Below the pieces are notes generated by a model. That model saw nothing but the letters and a program-made list of their open reading frames with translations, searched no databases and was not told the origin of the DNA. From positions 45,100 to 109,099 of the forward strand of contig NZ_QFRK01000014.1 of NCBI RefSeq assembly GCF_003143855.1: a stretch of 64,000 bases of DNA, read 5' to 3'. Below are positions 43,843-52,218 of the stretch, piece by piece (the first letter of the stretch is position 1; the number at the start of each line of letters is the position of its first letter). The position numbers were made by a program, and so were the translations under genes. The DNA comes from Streptomyces sp. NWU339. Its GTDB lineage: Bacteria > Actinomycetota > Actinomycetes > Streptomycetales > Streptomycetaceae.

Positions 43843-44727
43843 CTCACTGAGCGTTTTCAGCGCTGCCTCTCCAGGGTGAGGACGGCCTTGGCGACTGACG
43901 TCATGCGGTTGGGACTGATCCGGGACCTTCGGAAGGTCCGCCAGGACTTCAGCAGTGCCATGCCCCGTTCGACGGGCGCCCGGGACGTGGCCAGTGCCCG
44001 GTTGACCGTCCGCTGTGTCGGGGACAGCTGCCCGCCGGGCGGCCGTCTGCGTCCGGTGGTGACCCAGGGGCCGGCGCCCTGGTAGGCGCGGTCGGCCAGG
44101 ATGGGGACGCCTTGGCGTTCGCAGATCCGGATGATCCGGTGGGTGCGGGCCGCGGTCAGGTCGTGGCACCGGCCCGGCAGGGCCGGCGACATCCACAGCA
44201 CATGCCCGGCCGGGTCGGTCACGACCTGCACGTTCACGCCGTGGCGGCGGTGCTTGTGCGCGTGGTCGGCCCGGCCGTCGCCGACCCGGTCGCACTCGGC
44301 GAGCGTCCCGTCGAGCAGGACGTACTCCGGTTCGTGCTCGCGCAGGACCTTGAGCAGACCGGGCGCCCGGGTGGCCAGGAGGTCGATCACCGCAGCGGTG
44401 TAGGCGTGGACGGTGCCGACCGAGATGCCGAAGCCGGCGGAGATCTGGGCCAGGGTGTCGTGCTTGCGCGGGTACACCAGACCGACGAGCGCGCGCTGGT
44501 GCGGCGGGAGCTTGCAACGGCGGTCACCCTCGCGGGTGACGATGAGCATGGTGACCCACTCGACCAGCGCATGGGGCAGGTCGAGTGCGGCAGGATAGGA
44601 GACCAACGAGGCACCTGCGCTGATGAGTTGAGACTTCGAACACCTCCCTCAACGGCACGGGTGCCTCGTGCGTTGCGCCCTCGCCGCTGTCACCCCATCG
44701 GTGGCCACTCTGAAAACGCTCAGTGAG
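43843..44727. mobile_element. IS5-like insertion sequence
   Basis: An 885-bp element with exact 18-bp terminal inverted repeats (43843-43860 and 44710-44727; core CACTGAGCGTTTTCAG). It carries one minus-strand DDE transposase gene filling most of its length. No clear target duplication is visible. It lies just after the RHS immunity gene, in a zone of truncated genes. Confidence 0.85.
43857..44606 (-). CDS. IS5-family DDE transposase
   Basis: A 249-residue transposase with an N-terminal HTH (about 30-75: 'RALVGLVYPRKHDTLAQISAGFGISVGTVHAY') and a DDE catalytic core: Asp in LLDGTLAECDR, Asp in PILADRAYQG, and Glu in RAPVERGMALLKSW. The full length suggests an active enzyme. Its stop codon lies inside the left terminal inverted repeat. 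It cuts and pastes the element through the terminal repeats. Confidence 0.9.
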   Translation of the reverse strand: MVSYPAALDLPHALVEWVTMLIVTREGDRRCKLPPHQRALVGLVYPRKHDTLAQISAGFGISVGTVHAYTAAVIDLLATRAPGLLKVLREHEPEYVLLDGTLAECDRVGDGRADHAHKHRRHGVNVQVVTDPAGHVLWMSPALPGRCHDLTAARTHRIIRICERQGVPILADRAYQGAGPWVTTGRRRPPGGQLSPTQRTVNRALATSRAPVERGMALLKSWRTFRRSRISPNRMTSVAKAVLTLERQR

Positions 44728-44786
44728 TCCGCGGGGTCACACGCGCGAGCGGCGAACCGCCGCGGCTCGGATGGAGACTCGATTTC

Positions 44787-45108
44787 ATGAAGGGGTCGAG
44801 TCATGGCACGATCTTCCCCTACCCGCTCGAGCTGCGCCGTCGTGCGGTGCGCATGGTCGCCGAGGTGCGCGACGACTACCTGAACGAGACGTCCGCTTTG
44901 CAGGCGGTGACCAAGGAGCTCGACATCGGGTCCCGTGAGACGCTGCGGAACCGGGTGAAGCAGCACGAGATCGACGCGCGGACGCGTCCGGGGACGACGA
45001 CCGAGGAATCCCGCCCGGCTCAAAGCGTTGAGGAGGGAGAACGCCGAACTGAAGCGAGCCGACGAGATCCTGAAGGCCGCGGTAAGTTTCCTCGCGGCCG
45101 GGCTCGAC
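44787..45108 (+). pseudogene. IS3-family orfA remnant with a one-base insertion
   Basis: An orfA-type N-terminus (PYPLELRRRAVRMVAEVRDDY, then SRETLRNRVKQ) is followed by a frame change near 45010: an extra C in TCCCGCCCGG. The 'RRENAELKRADEILKAAVSF' part of orfA then continues in the next frame. The rest (end of orfA and all of orfB) is missing; the sequence passes at about 45109 into the duplicated EVE-gene region. Confidence 0.85.
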
Positions 45109-45166
45109 CGGACGACATGCCGATCACTTTACCGAGGCACCGGGCGCGCGGCCGCCGCCGTACCGG

Positions 45167-45565
45167 TCAGAGACCCGCCCGCGACAGCAGCACCGGCAGC
45201 ACCTCCGGCTTCACCTTCTGCACCGACCGCACCTGCCCCAGTCCCAGTTCGTCCCGGCCCACGGGGTCGCGGTACAGCGCCTTCGTCGCCTCGGGCAGCA
45301 GAGTCACCGCGACCAGGTAGGGGATGTCGGGGGCGTCCGGATCGTTCCAGGGCTCCTCGTCGACCTCGGCCACCGCGGCGACCGCCGACTCCGGGTGGGT
45401 GAAGAAGAACCAGAGGCGGTCGCCCTCCTTCATGCGGTTGCGGCGGCTGAGCCAGAGTTCGAGTCCGGGCTCCTCCTCCGCCAGCCGACGTATCGTCTCC
45501 CTGTCAAACGGCTCCCCGTCCAGCGTGTCCCTGTCCGGATTGAGGATGTAGATCCAGTCCGCCAC
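45167..45565 (-). CDS. EVE/PUA-like protein, vestigial-copy
   Basis: A 132-residue paralogue of the gene at 21190-21588, about 83% identical by eye, with the same GTG start and the same 'MKEGDRLWFFFTHPESAVAAVAEV' core. Most differences fall at residues 11-32 and 69-83. The flanks are also copied: the first bases of the neighbouring EVE-like gene on one side and about 175 bp of the McrB upstream region on the other. It stayed open after the rest of the island was lost, so it may still work. Confidence 0.7.
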   Translation of the reverse strand: MADWIYILNPDRDTLDGEPFDRETIRRLAEEEPGLELWLSRRNRMKEGDRLWFFFTHPESAVAAVAEVDEEPWNDPDAPDIPYLVAVTLLPEATKALYRDPVGRDELGLGQVRSVQKVKPEVLPVLLSRAGL

Positions 45566-45798
45566 GACTCCCCCTCGCTCAGCACACCAGGCCCGTCGCC
45601 GGGCCCCATGCACGCCACGCACCGCTCCCACAGCAGCCGCCACGCCACATGGTGCCAAGTCACTCCGGTATTCGCAGCTGCCGGTCCCGAGAAGTCGCAC
45701 TCCCGTGTCCGGCACGATGGCTCGCGCACGGTGGAGCAAGTGGGTCGGGCAGCCCGTCTCCACCCTGATGTGCCCGGGGCGTCGGCCGTCGCGTCCTG

Positions 45799-45948
45799 TC
45801 AGTCGCCGGGTTTCAGGGCGCCGTTGCCGAGTCCGTCCCGCGCCAACAAGGCGATCTGCCTGCTGAGTTCGGCCGCCCTTCGTGACCGCTCCTCGGATTC
45901 CCCGAGTGCGCCGAAGACCGTTTCGTAGAGGCGCTGTACCGCGACATC
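45799..45948 (-). pseudogene. C-terminal fragment of an HsdM/HsdS-like methylase
   Basis: The last ~49 codons of the methylase at 34323-35981 occur here in diverged form, sharing EERSRR, AELSRQIA, ARDG and the identical end NGALKPGD. Upstream of 45948 similarity stops. It is one end of a duplicated block whose middle was deleted. A forward frame ends at 45996 (EVFGPDLWQADLD) and may be another gene's tail. Confidence 0.8.
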
Positions 45949-46054
45949 CAGTACGAGGTCTTCGGCCCCGACCTGTGGCAGGCCGACCTGGACTGACCGT
46001 CGTGGCTGCGGCACCACGACCGGCACCCGAGTTCTCCCCTGGGCTCAGGGCGGT

Positions 46055-47674
46055 TCAGTTCCTGCGGGGCAGGACCAACAACGCGTCCCCGACGGGGCGT
46101 TCGCCGGCGGCGTCGGACGGGGCGTTGATGACCCGGCCGTCGGCCACCATCGTGGTCGAGCCGCCGCCGTCGAGGTTGACGGCGGCACGCAGTCCGAGTG
46201 CCCTGGCGACCTCGGCGCTCTCGCCGATGCTGAGCCCGAGGGCGTCGGTGCCGCGTCCGTCGGCGGCGACGAGCACGGTGCGGCCGGCGGCGTCCACTCC
46301 GGCCAGGGTGCGCGGGTTGCGCTTGTGCACCCAGCCGTAGTACCAGCTCGGGTCGCCCGGGCGCACCATGCCGTCGGTGGCGGGCGTGACGTGGAGCCGC
46401 CCGTCGCGGACCAGTTCGGGGCCGGCGTTCAGGATGTCGGTGCGGGGTGAGGGAGAGACCCGGTGTCCGCGTTCGTCCAGCAGGGTCGCCTCGACGCGCA
46501 GGCGGTCGCCGACGCGTGCGAGTCCTGTCAGCCCGGCGACGTGTCGGCCGGTCGCCTGCACGGAGCTGCCGCCGTCCGGGAGCGGCCCGCCGCGGGGTGA
46601 GCGCAGCTCGACGACCCGGTCCCGGGCGTCCAGTACGGCCTCCAGTCCCTCGCCCTGCGGCGTGCGGCGGCCGTAGTCCGGTGTGAAGGCGACGAGTTCG
46701 TCGGGATTGGTGCAGGTGACGTCGTGCAGGGGCAGCGCGGTCGGAAGGTCGTCCTCGGATCCGCCGCAGTTCCTGATCAGGCCGGGGACGCGGTTGACGC
46801 CGTTCAGGCGCAGGGAGGAGTCACGACTGATGACTTGTCCTCGCCAGGTGAGCCGGGTGATCTCCGTCCGTCGGCCGTCGTCGTGGACCACCAGGCCGGG
46901 GCGCCCGCTCACCGGTTCGCTCAACAGGCGTCCGTCGTACACGCCCACGCCGGCCGGATCGCCCGGCGCGCCCGCTTTCGGGTCGAGGACGAAGAACCCG
47001 GCGTTGACCGCCGCGGTCGCGCCGGCCGCCTCCGCCAGTTCGCTGATGGTCTCGCGGTTCTCCAGGTCCGGGCCGTACGAGGCCGTCAAGTCGCCGCGGA
47101 AGGCGCGCGGGTCGATGGTGAGCACGTCGACCCGCCAGGGGCCGCGGTCCGTGGCGTCGCCGTCCCAGCCGGTGTAGACGGCGGCTCCCGTGTGACCGGC
47201 CGCCCGCAGCCGCGCGCGTTCGGAGGTCGCGGCGGACTGCGAGTCGTAGGAGCCGACGCGGACCCGCCACCCCAGCGTGCCGCCGGCGTAGTCGGCGACC
47301 TTCGCCGTCGTCACCTTCTCGACCCGGGCGGTGAAACCGTCCCGTTCGAGTCCGGCGGCCAGTTCGTCGGCGCTCGCCTTGTCCTTCAGGGCGGTCGGGG
47401 GCGCGTCGGGGTCCGGTGAGATGTCACCGCCGGGGATGGAGACCTCGACCGTCCAGTGCAGTGCCGGGGCGTCGTCACCGCGCACGATGCGGGTGAGGGT
47501 GACACCCGGCTGCAGGGTGGTCGTGGTACGGGTCTCGGTCAGACCGGACGGGCCCAGGGGCAGGGCGGCGTGGTGACGCCGTGGTGGGTCCAGGGGCGCC
47601 GCAGGCGCCGCCAGCGCGCCCACCGTGATGAGGACGCCGAGGACGGCACCCGCACCGGACAGTCTCTTCTTCAT
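46055..47674 (-). CDS. Secreted phosphodiester glycosidase-like protein (NAGPA) with SPOR-like domain
   Basis: A 539-residue exported protein. A signal peptide covers about 1-28, and a SPOR-like domain lies at about 95-165 ('LGWRVRVGSYDSQSAATSERARL'), which binds peptidoglycan. The C-terminal two thirds is a NAGPA-type phosphodiester glycosidase, with 'ATAAVNAGFFVLD', a mid 'TDILNAGPELVRDG' and the hallmark 'AAVNLDGGGSTTMV'. Such enzymes remove N-acetylglucosamine-type caps from phosphodiesters in cell-wall polymers or exopolysaccharide. I prefer the ATG at 47674 (MKKRLSG) with AGGCGGT in front over the ATG at 47698. Confidence 0.88.
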   Translation of the reverse strand: MKKRLSGAGAVLGVLITVGALAAPAAPLDPPRRHHAALPLGPSGLTETRTTTTLQPGVTLTRIVRGDDAPALHWTVEVSIPGGDISPDPDAPPTALKDKASADELAAGLERDGFTARVEKVTTAKVADYAGGTLGWRVRVGSYDSQSAATSERARLRAAGHTGAAVYTGWDGDATDRGPWRVDVLTIDPRAFRGDLTASYGPDLENRETISELAEAAGATAAVNAGFFVLDPKAGAPGDPAGVGVYDGRLLSEPVSGRPGLVVHDDGRRTEITRLTWRGQVISRDSSLRLNGVNRVPGLIRNCGGSEDDLPTALPLHDVTCTNPDELVAFTPDYGRRTPQGEGLEAVLDARDRVVELRSPRGGPLPDGGSSVQATGRHVAGLTGLARVGDRLRVEATLLDERGHRVSPSPRTDILNAGPELVRDGRLHVTPATDGMVRPGDPSWYYGWVHKRNPRTLAGVDAAGRTVLVAADGRGTDALGLSIGESAEVARALGLRAAVNLDGGGSTTMVADGRVINAPSDAAGERPVGDALLVLPRRN

Positions 47675-47936
47675 CGGCACCGCCTGGAAGGATGGCATGA
47701 GGATGTGACCGCGGTTCGTCGGTACCCGCCCCAGAAGTCACGCTGCCGGTGGACCGCAGACCGGGTTCGAACGAGCACCATTCCCCCGCCTCGTGCCGAC
47801 ACGGCTATGGACAGCTGGCTGTGTGCGCTGCACCAGTATCGACCGGTCCTGGCTCACGTCAAGATCCTCGAGAACGGGACCACGGCACCGCACATCCGTG
47901 TGAGGGCCTGCCCGGGGCGCCGCGTGTGCGGGATGG

Positions 47937-48587
47937 TCAGGGCGCACGGACCGCCGAGATGTCGAACTCGAGCTCGATCTCCTCGCTGACCATCAGGCCA
48001 CCGGTCTCCAGCACCGCGTTCCAGGTGAGGTCCCACTGGGTGCGGTTGAGGACTGCTGTGCCGTCGAAGCCGATCCGCTCGACGCCGAAGGCGTCGACCA
48101 CCGAGCCCGTGTAGAGGAGGTCGACGGTGATCGGATGCGTGCGGCCCTTGACGGTGAGGGCGCCCGTCATCCGGAAGCGGTCCTCACCGACCTGCTCGAT
48201 GTGGGTGCTGCGGAAGGTGATGGTCGGGTAGCGCTCGGCGTCCAGGAAGTCGGCGCTGCAGAGGTGACGGTCGCGCTGCGCGACGCGGGTGTTGACGGTG
48301 TCCGCCCGAATGACCACCCCGGCTCCGGAGCGTTCCGGTCGTGCACCGTCCAGCTGAAGCCAGCCGTCGAAGCCGGTGAAGCTCCCCCGGACCCGGGTCA
48401 CCACGGCGTGCCGGGCGGCGAACCCGACGGTGCTGTGCGCCTGGTCGAACATCCATTGCCCGGAGAGCTGGGCCCGGGAGGGGTCGGCAACGAACGGCCG
48501 GGCGCCTGCGCCCGTCGGCGGGGCCGGCGACGGCGTCGGCTCGGTGTCGGCGGACCGTGCGTTGCGGAAGAGAGAGCGGAAGTCCAT
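47937..48587 (-). CDS. YceI-family protein
   Basis: A 216-residue protein with a YceI lipocalin-like domain: 'FDQAHSTVGFAARHAVVTRVRGSFTGF' and 'DAERYPTITFRST', and a final 'EEIELEFDISA'. A disordered N-terminal ~35 residues precedes it and no signal peptide is evident, so it is cytoplasmic. The fold binds isoprenoid-type lipids such as polyprenols. Function in Streptomyces is unknown. Confidence 0.92.
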   Translation of the reverse strand: MDFRSLFRNARSADTEPTPSPAPPTGAGARPFVADPSRAQLSGQWMFDQAHSTVGFAARHAVVTRVRGSFTGFDGWLQLDGARPERSGAGVVIRADTVNTRVAQRDRHLCSADFLDAERYPTITFRSTHIEQVGEDRFRMTGALTVKGRTHPITVDLLYTGSVVDAFGVERIGFDGTAVLNRTQWDLTWNAVLETGGLMVSEEIELEFDISAVRAP

Positions 48588-48874
48588 CAGATCTCCCGGT
48601 GAGGGTGCTTGACATCCGCATGTGCGGCTTCAGGAGACCGCTATTCAACAGGTGTAGAGCACACCAAAACGATCTTGCCCGGATTCTTTCTCAACTTGAG
48701 ATCTTCGGCGTGGGCCGGGACCGGCGGCAGGGCTGGAGGGGCCGCGACTTCGGCGGCTCGCCGTGAGCTGCGCCGAGGCCCCGGACACGGACCCGATGTG
48801 GATCCCGCGCGGGCGGACCTCAGCCCTCGCGCCACGGCGACGGTCTCCCCGGCGCCTCCCGCCGGAACGGCGCT

Positions 48875-49774
48875 TCAGCCGCGTCCGGCGAGGAAGGCCT
48901 CCACCTCGTCGCGGCGGGCGAGGGAGGGCTGAGCACCCGCCCGGGTGGTGCTGATCGCCGCGGCGGCGCAGGCCCAGCGGGCGGACTGCTCGAGGGTGCG
49001 GCCCTCCGCGAGGGCGACGGCGAGCGCGCCGCAGAAGGAGTCACCGGCGGCGGTGGTGTCCACGGGCCGGACGGAGAAGGCGGGGACGTGCAGGTGCGAG
49101 GTGCCCTCGAGGAGGAGCACCCCGTCGCCGCCGAGCGTGACGATCACCGCGCCCGCACCGGTCAGCTTCCGGGCCGCGGCGACGACCTCGTCGATCGTCT
49201 CCGGTACGGGCGTGCCGGTGAGGGCCGCCAGTTCCGTGCGGTTGGGGACCAGCACGTCGACGTGGGGCGGCGGGACGGCGCCGGCGACGGCGGGGGCCGG
49301 GTTGTACAGCACGATGCCGCCGACCAGCCGTGCGGCGGCGTGGTTGGCCTCGTCCGGGACCTCCTGCTGAAGGACGGTCACGGCCGCCTTCCGCAGCACG
49401 TCCGCGGCGGCCTCGCAGTCGGCGGCACCCAGGCGGCCGTTGGCACCGGGGCTGACGATGATGGTGTTCTCGCCGGCCGGATCGACCGCGATCAGGGCGC
49501 GGCCGGTCGCCGTGTCCGGGGTGCGGGTGATGTGTGTGGTGTCCACACCCTCCTCCCGGACGGCACCGAGCATGACACCGGCCGCGTCGTCCTCGCCGAC
49601 CCGGCCGACGAAGGCGACGCTCCCGCCGAGCCGGGCGGCGGCGACCGCCTGGTTGGCGCCCTTGCCACCGGGGTGCTGGGCGATACCCCCGCCGAGGACC
49701 GTCTCGCCCGGCACCGGATGCTGGGGAACCGGTACGACGAGATCCAGGTTGAGGCTTCCGACGACTGCGATCAC
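48875..49774 (-). CDS. rbsK: Ribokinase
   Basis: A 299-residue PfkB-family kinase. The N-terminal 'VVGSLNLDLVV' and 'GGKGANQAVAAARLG' and the C-terminal 'DTTAAGDSFCGALAVALA' with the catalytic base Asp are the two PfkB signatures, and the sequence is closest in type to ribokinase. It phosphorylates ribose to ribose 5-phosphate. Its ATG overlaps the stop of the LacI-type regulator (ATGA). The divergent genes encode a nucleoside hydrolase and an importer, so ribose here most likely comes from nucleosides. Confidence 0.93.
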   Translation of the reverse strand: MIAVVGSLNLDLVVPVPQHPVPGETVLGGGIAQHPGGKGANQAVAAARLGGSVAFVGRVGEDDAAGVMLGAVREEGVDTTHITRTPDTATGRALIAVDPAGENTIIVSPGANGRLGAADCEAAADVLRKAAVTVLQQEVPDEANHAAARLVGGIVLYNPAPAVAGAVPPPHVDVLVPNRTELAALTGTPVPETIDEVVAAARKLTGAGAVIVTLGGDGVLLLEGTSHLHVPAFSVRPVDTTAAGDSFCGALAVALAEGRTLEQSARWACAAAAISTTRAGAQPSLARRDEVEAFLAGRG

Positions 49775-50835
49775 TGGTTTTCCTCTGAGGTGCGGGTACT
49801 GCCGGTGTCCTGCGCCGAGGCGGCGCGGGGTGCGCTGGAGGCGCGTACGACGAGTTCGGGGGCGAGCCGGACCGACCGTCGCGGCCCGTCCGGCTGCCCG
49901 TTCTGCTGCCCGGCCAGCCGGTGGCCGAGCAGGTGCGCGGCCTCGGTGGCCAGTGCGCGCACGGGCTGGCGGACGGTGGTCAGGGGCGGTTCGGCGAGGT
50001 CCGCCACGGGGACGTCATCGAAACCGGTGACGGCGATCTCACCCGGGACGTCCACGCCGAGTTGCCGCAGCCGTCGCAGCGCGCCGACCGCGATGAGGTC
50101 GTTGGCGCAGACGATGGCGTCCGGCCGGGAGGGCAGGATCCGGTCCACCGCGGCCCGCCCCCACTCCAACGAGAAGTCGCCGAGTTCGACGCGGCCGGGG
50201 GCTTCCGCGTCCAGGGCGCCGGCCCCCGCCTTGTACGCCGCGAGCCGCTCGACCGCCGCCGAGGCGGTTCCGGCCGCGCCCACGAAGCACGGGCGACGGC
50301 GGCCGGTGGCGGCCAGATGGTCCAGGACGAGTGCCATGCCGGCGGTGTTGTCGGTCGCGACCGAGTCGGCGACGCCGGGCCCGCAGCCGCGGTCCAGCAG
50401 CACCAGGGGCACGTGGGCCGCCGCCATCGCCACCGCCTCCCTGCTGTGCGTCTCGTCGACGGGGATGACCAGCAGGGCGTCGACCTGCCGGTCCAGCAGG
50501 GCGGTGATGCGGGCCGCCTCGGTCTCCGGGTCGTCGTCGCAGTCGGCGAACAGCACGGCGCGGCCCTCGGCGTGCAGCGCGTGCTCCACCTCCCGTACGA
50601 GGGAGGGAAAGAAGGGGTTGGTGATCTGCGGCAGGACGAGACCGATGGTGCCGGTGGCGCGGCTGCGCAGGGCGCGGGCGACCTGGTTGGGCCGGTAACC
50701 GAGACGGTCGGCCGCCTCCTTGACCCGGCGGGCGATCTCGGGCCCGACCGGACGGGTTCCGCCCAGCACCCGGGACACCGTGGCAACGGAGCAGCCCGAC
50801 GCGCGAGCCACGTCCTTCAGTGTGACCTCGGCCAC
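49771..50835 (-). CDS. LacI-family repressor
   Basis: A 354-residue regulator. N-terminal LacI HTH and hinge (TLKDVARASGCSVATVSRVLGG, then RPNQVARALRSR) and a periplasmic-binding-type sensor domain (about 60-330) with 'ANDLIAVGALRRL' and 'VTGFDDVPVA'. GTG at 50835 is preceded by AAGGGGGG; the longer frame to 50925 is unlikely. It probably represses itself, the ribokinase and the divergent nucleoside genes, with ribose or a nucleoside as inducer. Two CG-centred dyads lie between it and the nucleoside hydrolase. Confidence 0.93.
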   Translation of the reverse strand: MAEVTLKDVARASGCSVATVSRVLGGTRPVGPEIARRVKEAADRLGYRPNQVARALRSRATGTIGLVLPQITNPFFPSLVREVEHALHAEGRAVLFADCDDDPETEAARITALLDRQVDALLVIPVDETHSREAVAMAAAHVPLVLLDRGCGPGVADSVATDNTAGMALVLDHLAATGRRRPCFVGAAGTASAAVERLAAYKAGAGALDAEAPGRVELGDFSLEWGRAAVDRILPSRPDAIVCANDLIAVGALRRLRQLGVDVPGEIAVTGFDDVPVADLAEPPLTTVRQPVRALATEAAHLLGHRLAGQQNGQPDGPRRSVRLAPELVVRASSAPRAASAQDTGSTRTSEENQ

Positions 50836-50987
50836 TGCCGAGCCCCCCTTCACTCGGTGCGACTCCGCTGCGCTCGCCGGGCTTTCGCCGGGCGGGAAGC
50901 GGCCTTCCGGGACTGTTTCCGGCAAACGTTATCACCTGAGATTGCCGATCATCGGCCCATCCGCGGGGAGTCGTGAGATATCGGTCA

Positions 50988-51046
50988 TTGACAACTGCGG
51001 GTTCCATGAGGAACTTTTCTGGAGAACGTTTTCCCAAACCGTTTCC
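50988..51046 (+). promoter_or_regulatory. Promoter with LacI-type operators
   Basis: An exact TTGACA at 50988-50993 (the -10 is weak). Then two CG-centred dyads of LacI-family type: GGAGAACGTTTTCC (51021-51034) and CCAAACCGTTTCC (51034-51046). A third AACGTT-centred site lies at about 50924-50931 in front of the regulator gene. They probably let the LacI protein repress the divergent genes. Confidence 0.55.
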
Positions 51047-51059
51047 AAGGAGGTGCACA

Positions 51060-51194
51060 GTGTTCACCCCGATCACCCCGATCGCCGCCGGCGCCAGTCG
51101 GTCGCCCCGTGCCGCTGCCGTCCCTCCGGTGACGGTGACGGAGACGGTCACCACCGCCGGCGCCGGGCGTACGAGCCGGCCCGCCCTCCGGTAG
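51060..51194 (+). CDS. Small ORF with ideal ribosome binding site
   Basis: A 44-codon frame beginning GTG at 51060, placed 4 bp after the strong AAGGAGGT (51048-51055). It encodes a Thr/Pro/Ala-rich peptide ending in TAG at 51192-51194, 76 bp before the nucleoside hydrolase. The peptide has no recognised domain. It could be a leader peptide or a translated small protein; the binding site is stronger than that of the gene behind it. Confidence 0.5.
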   Translation: MFTPITPIAAGASRSPRAAAVPPVTVTETVTTAGAGRTSRPALR

Positions 51195-51270
51195 CAGCCC
51201 TCCTTCGGCGCTCCAGAGATCCGCTTCACCCCCCGTTCCACCCGTTCCGCCTTGAGCAAAGGGGCTCCCG

Positions 51271-52218
51271 ATGGCCAAAAAGATCATCCTCGACTGCGAC
51301 CCCGGGCACGACGACGCCATCGCGATGCTGCTGGCGCACGGCAACCCGGACATCGACCTGGTCGCCGTCACGACCGTGGTCGGCAACCAGACGCTGGAGA
51401 AGGTGACCCGCAACGCCCTGTCCGTGGCGCGCATCGCCGGGATCACCGGCGTGCCCTTCGCCGCCGGCTGCCCGCGGCCGCTGGTGCGGGCCATCGAGAC
51501 GGCCCCGGACATCCACGGCGAGACCGGTCTGGACGGACCGGAGCTGCCCGAGCCGACCCTCGAGCTGGACCGCCGGCACGCCGTCGACCTCATCATCGAC
51601 ACGGTGATGTCGCACGAGCCCGGCGAGATCACCATCGTCCCGACGGCGGGCCTGACCAACATCGCCCTCGCCGCGCGCAAGGAGCCCCGCATCGTCGAGC
51701 GGGTCCGCGAGGTCGTCCTGATGGGCGGCGGCTACCACGAGGGCAACTGGAGCGCGGTCGCCGAGTTCAACATCATCATCGACCCCGAGGCCGCCCACAT
51801 CGTCTTCAACGAGAGCTGGCCGGTCACCATGGTCGGTCTCGACCTGACGCACCAGGCCCTGGCGACGCCCGAGGTCGCCGAGAAGATCGCCGCGGTCGGC
51901 ACCAAGCCCGCCAAGTTCGTCGGCGAGCTGCTGGACTTCTTCGGCGCCACCTACAAGGAGGCGCAGGGCTTCGAGCACCCGCCCGTGCACGACCCCTGCG
52001 CGGTCGCGTACGTGATCGACCCCTCCGTCATGACGGTGCGCAAGGCTCCCGTGGACGTCGAGCTCAGCGGTGGTCTGACCCTGGGCATGACCGTGACGGA
52101 CTTCCGCGCCCCGGCCCCGGCCGACTGCCACACCCAGGTCGCGGTCGAGCTCGACCGCGAGCGGTTCTGGGACCTCGTGGTGGACGCCCTCGAGCGGATC
52201 GGTGACGTCGAGGCATGA
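51271..52218 (+). CDS. Ribonucleoside hydrolase (inosine-uridine preferring type)
   Basis: A 315-residue nucleoside hydrolase. The N-terminal Asp cluster DCDPGHDDA binds the catalytic Ca2+, and 'MGGGYHEGNWSAVAEFN' and 'HDPCAVAY' are the other family signatures. It hydrolyses ribonucleosides to free base and ribose. ATG follows AAAGGGG; the GAGC-GCTC bases around this site could pair. It overlaps the transporter gene by 4 bp (ATGA), so import and hydrolysis are coupled, and the ribokinase is encoded on the other side of the operator. Confidence 0.93.
   Translation: MAKKIILDCDPGHDDAIAMLLAHGNPDIDLVAVTTVVGNQTLEKVTRNALSVARIAGITGVPFAAGCPRPLVRAIETAPDIHGETGLDGPELPEPTLELDRRHAVDLIIDTVMSHEPGEITIVPTAGLTNIALAARKEPRIVERVREVVLMGGGYHEGNWSAVAEFNIIIDPEAAHIVFNESWPVTMVGLDLTHQALATPEVAEKIAAVGTKPAKFVGELLDFFGATYKEAQGFEHPPVHDPCAVAYVIDPSVMTVRKAPVDVELSGGLTLGMTVTDFRAPAPADCHTQVAVELDRERFWDLVVDALERIGDVEA

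Noticed and set aside
44112..44726. Plus-strand frame across the insertion sequence
   Set aside because: It is antisense to the DDE transposase, whose motifs are on the minus strand.
43835..44735. Target site duplication of the insertion sequence
   Set aside because: The bases outside the two 18-bp repeats do not form a clear direct repeat of 2-8 bp.
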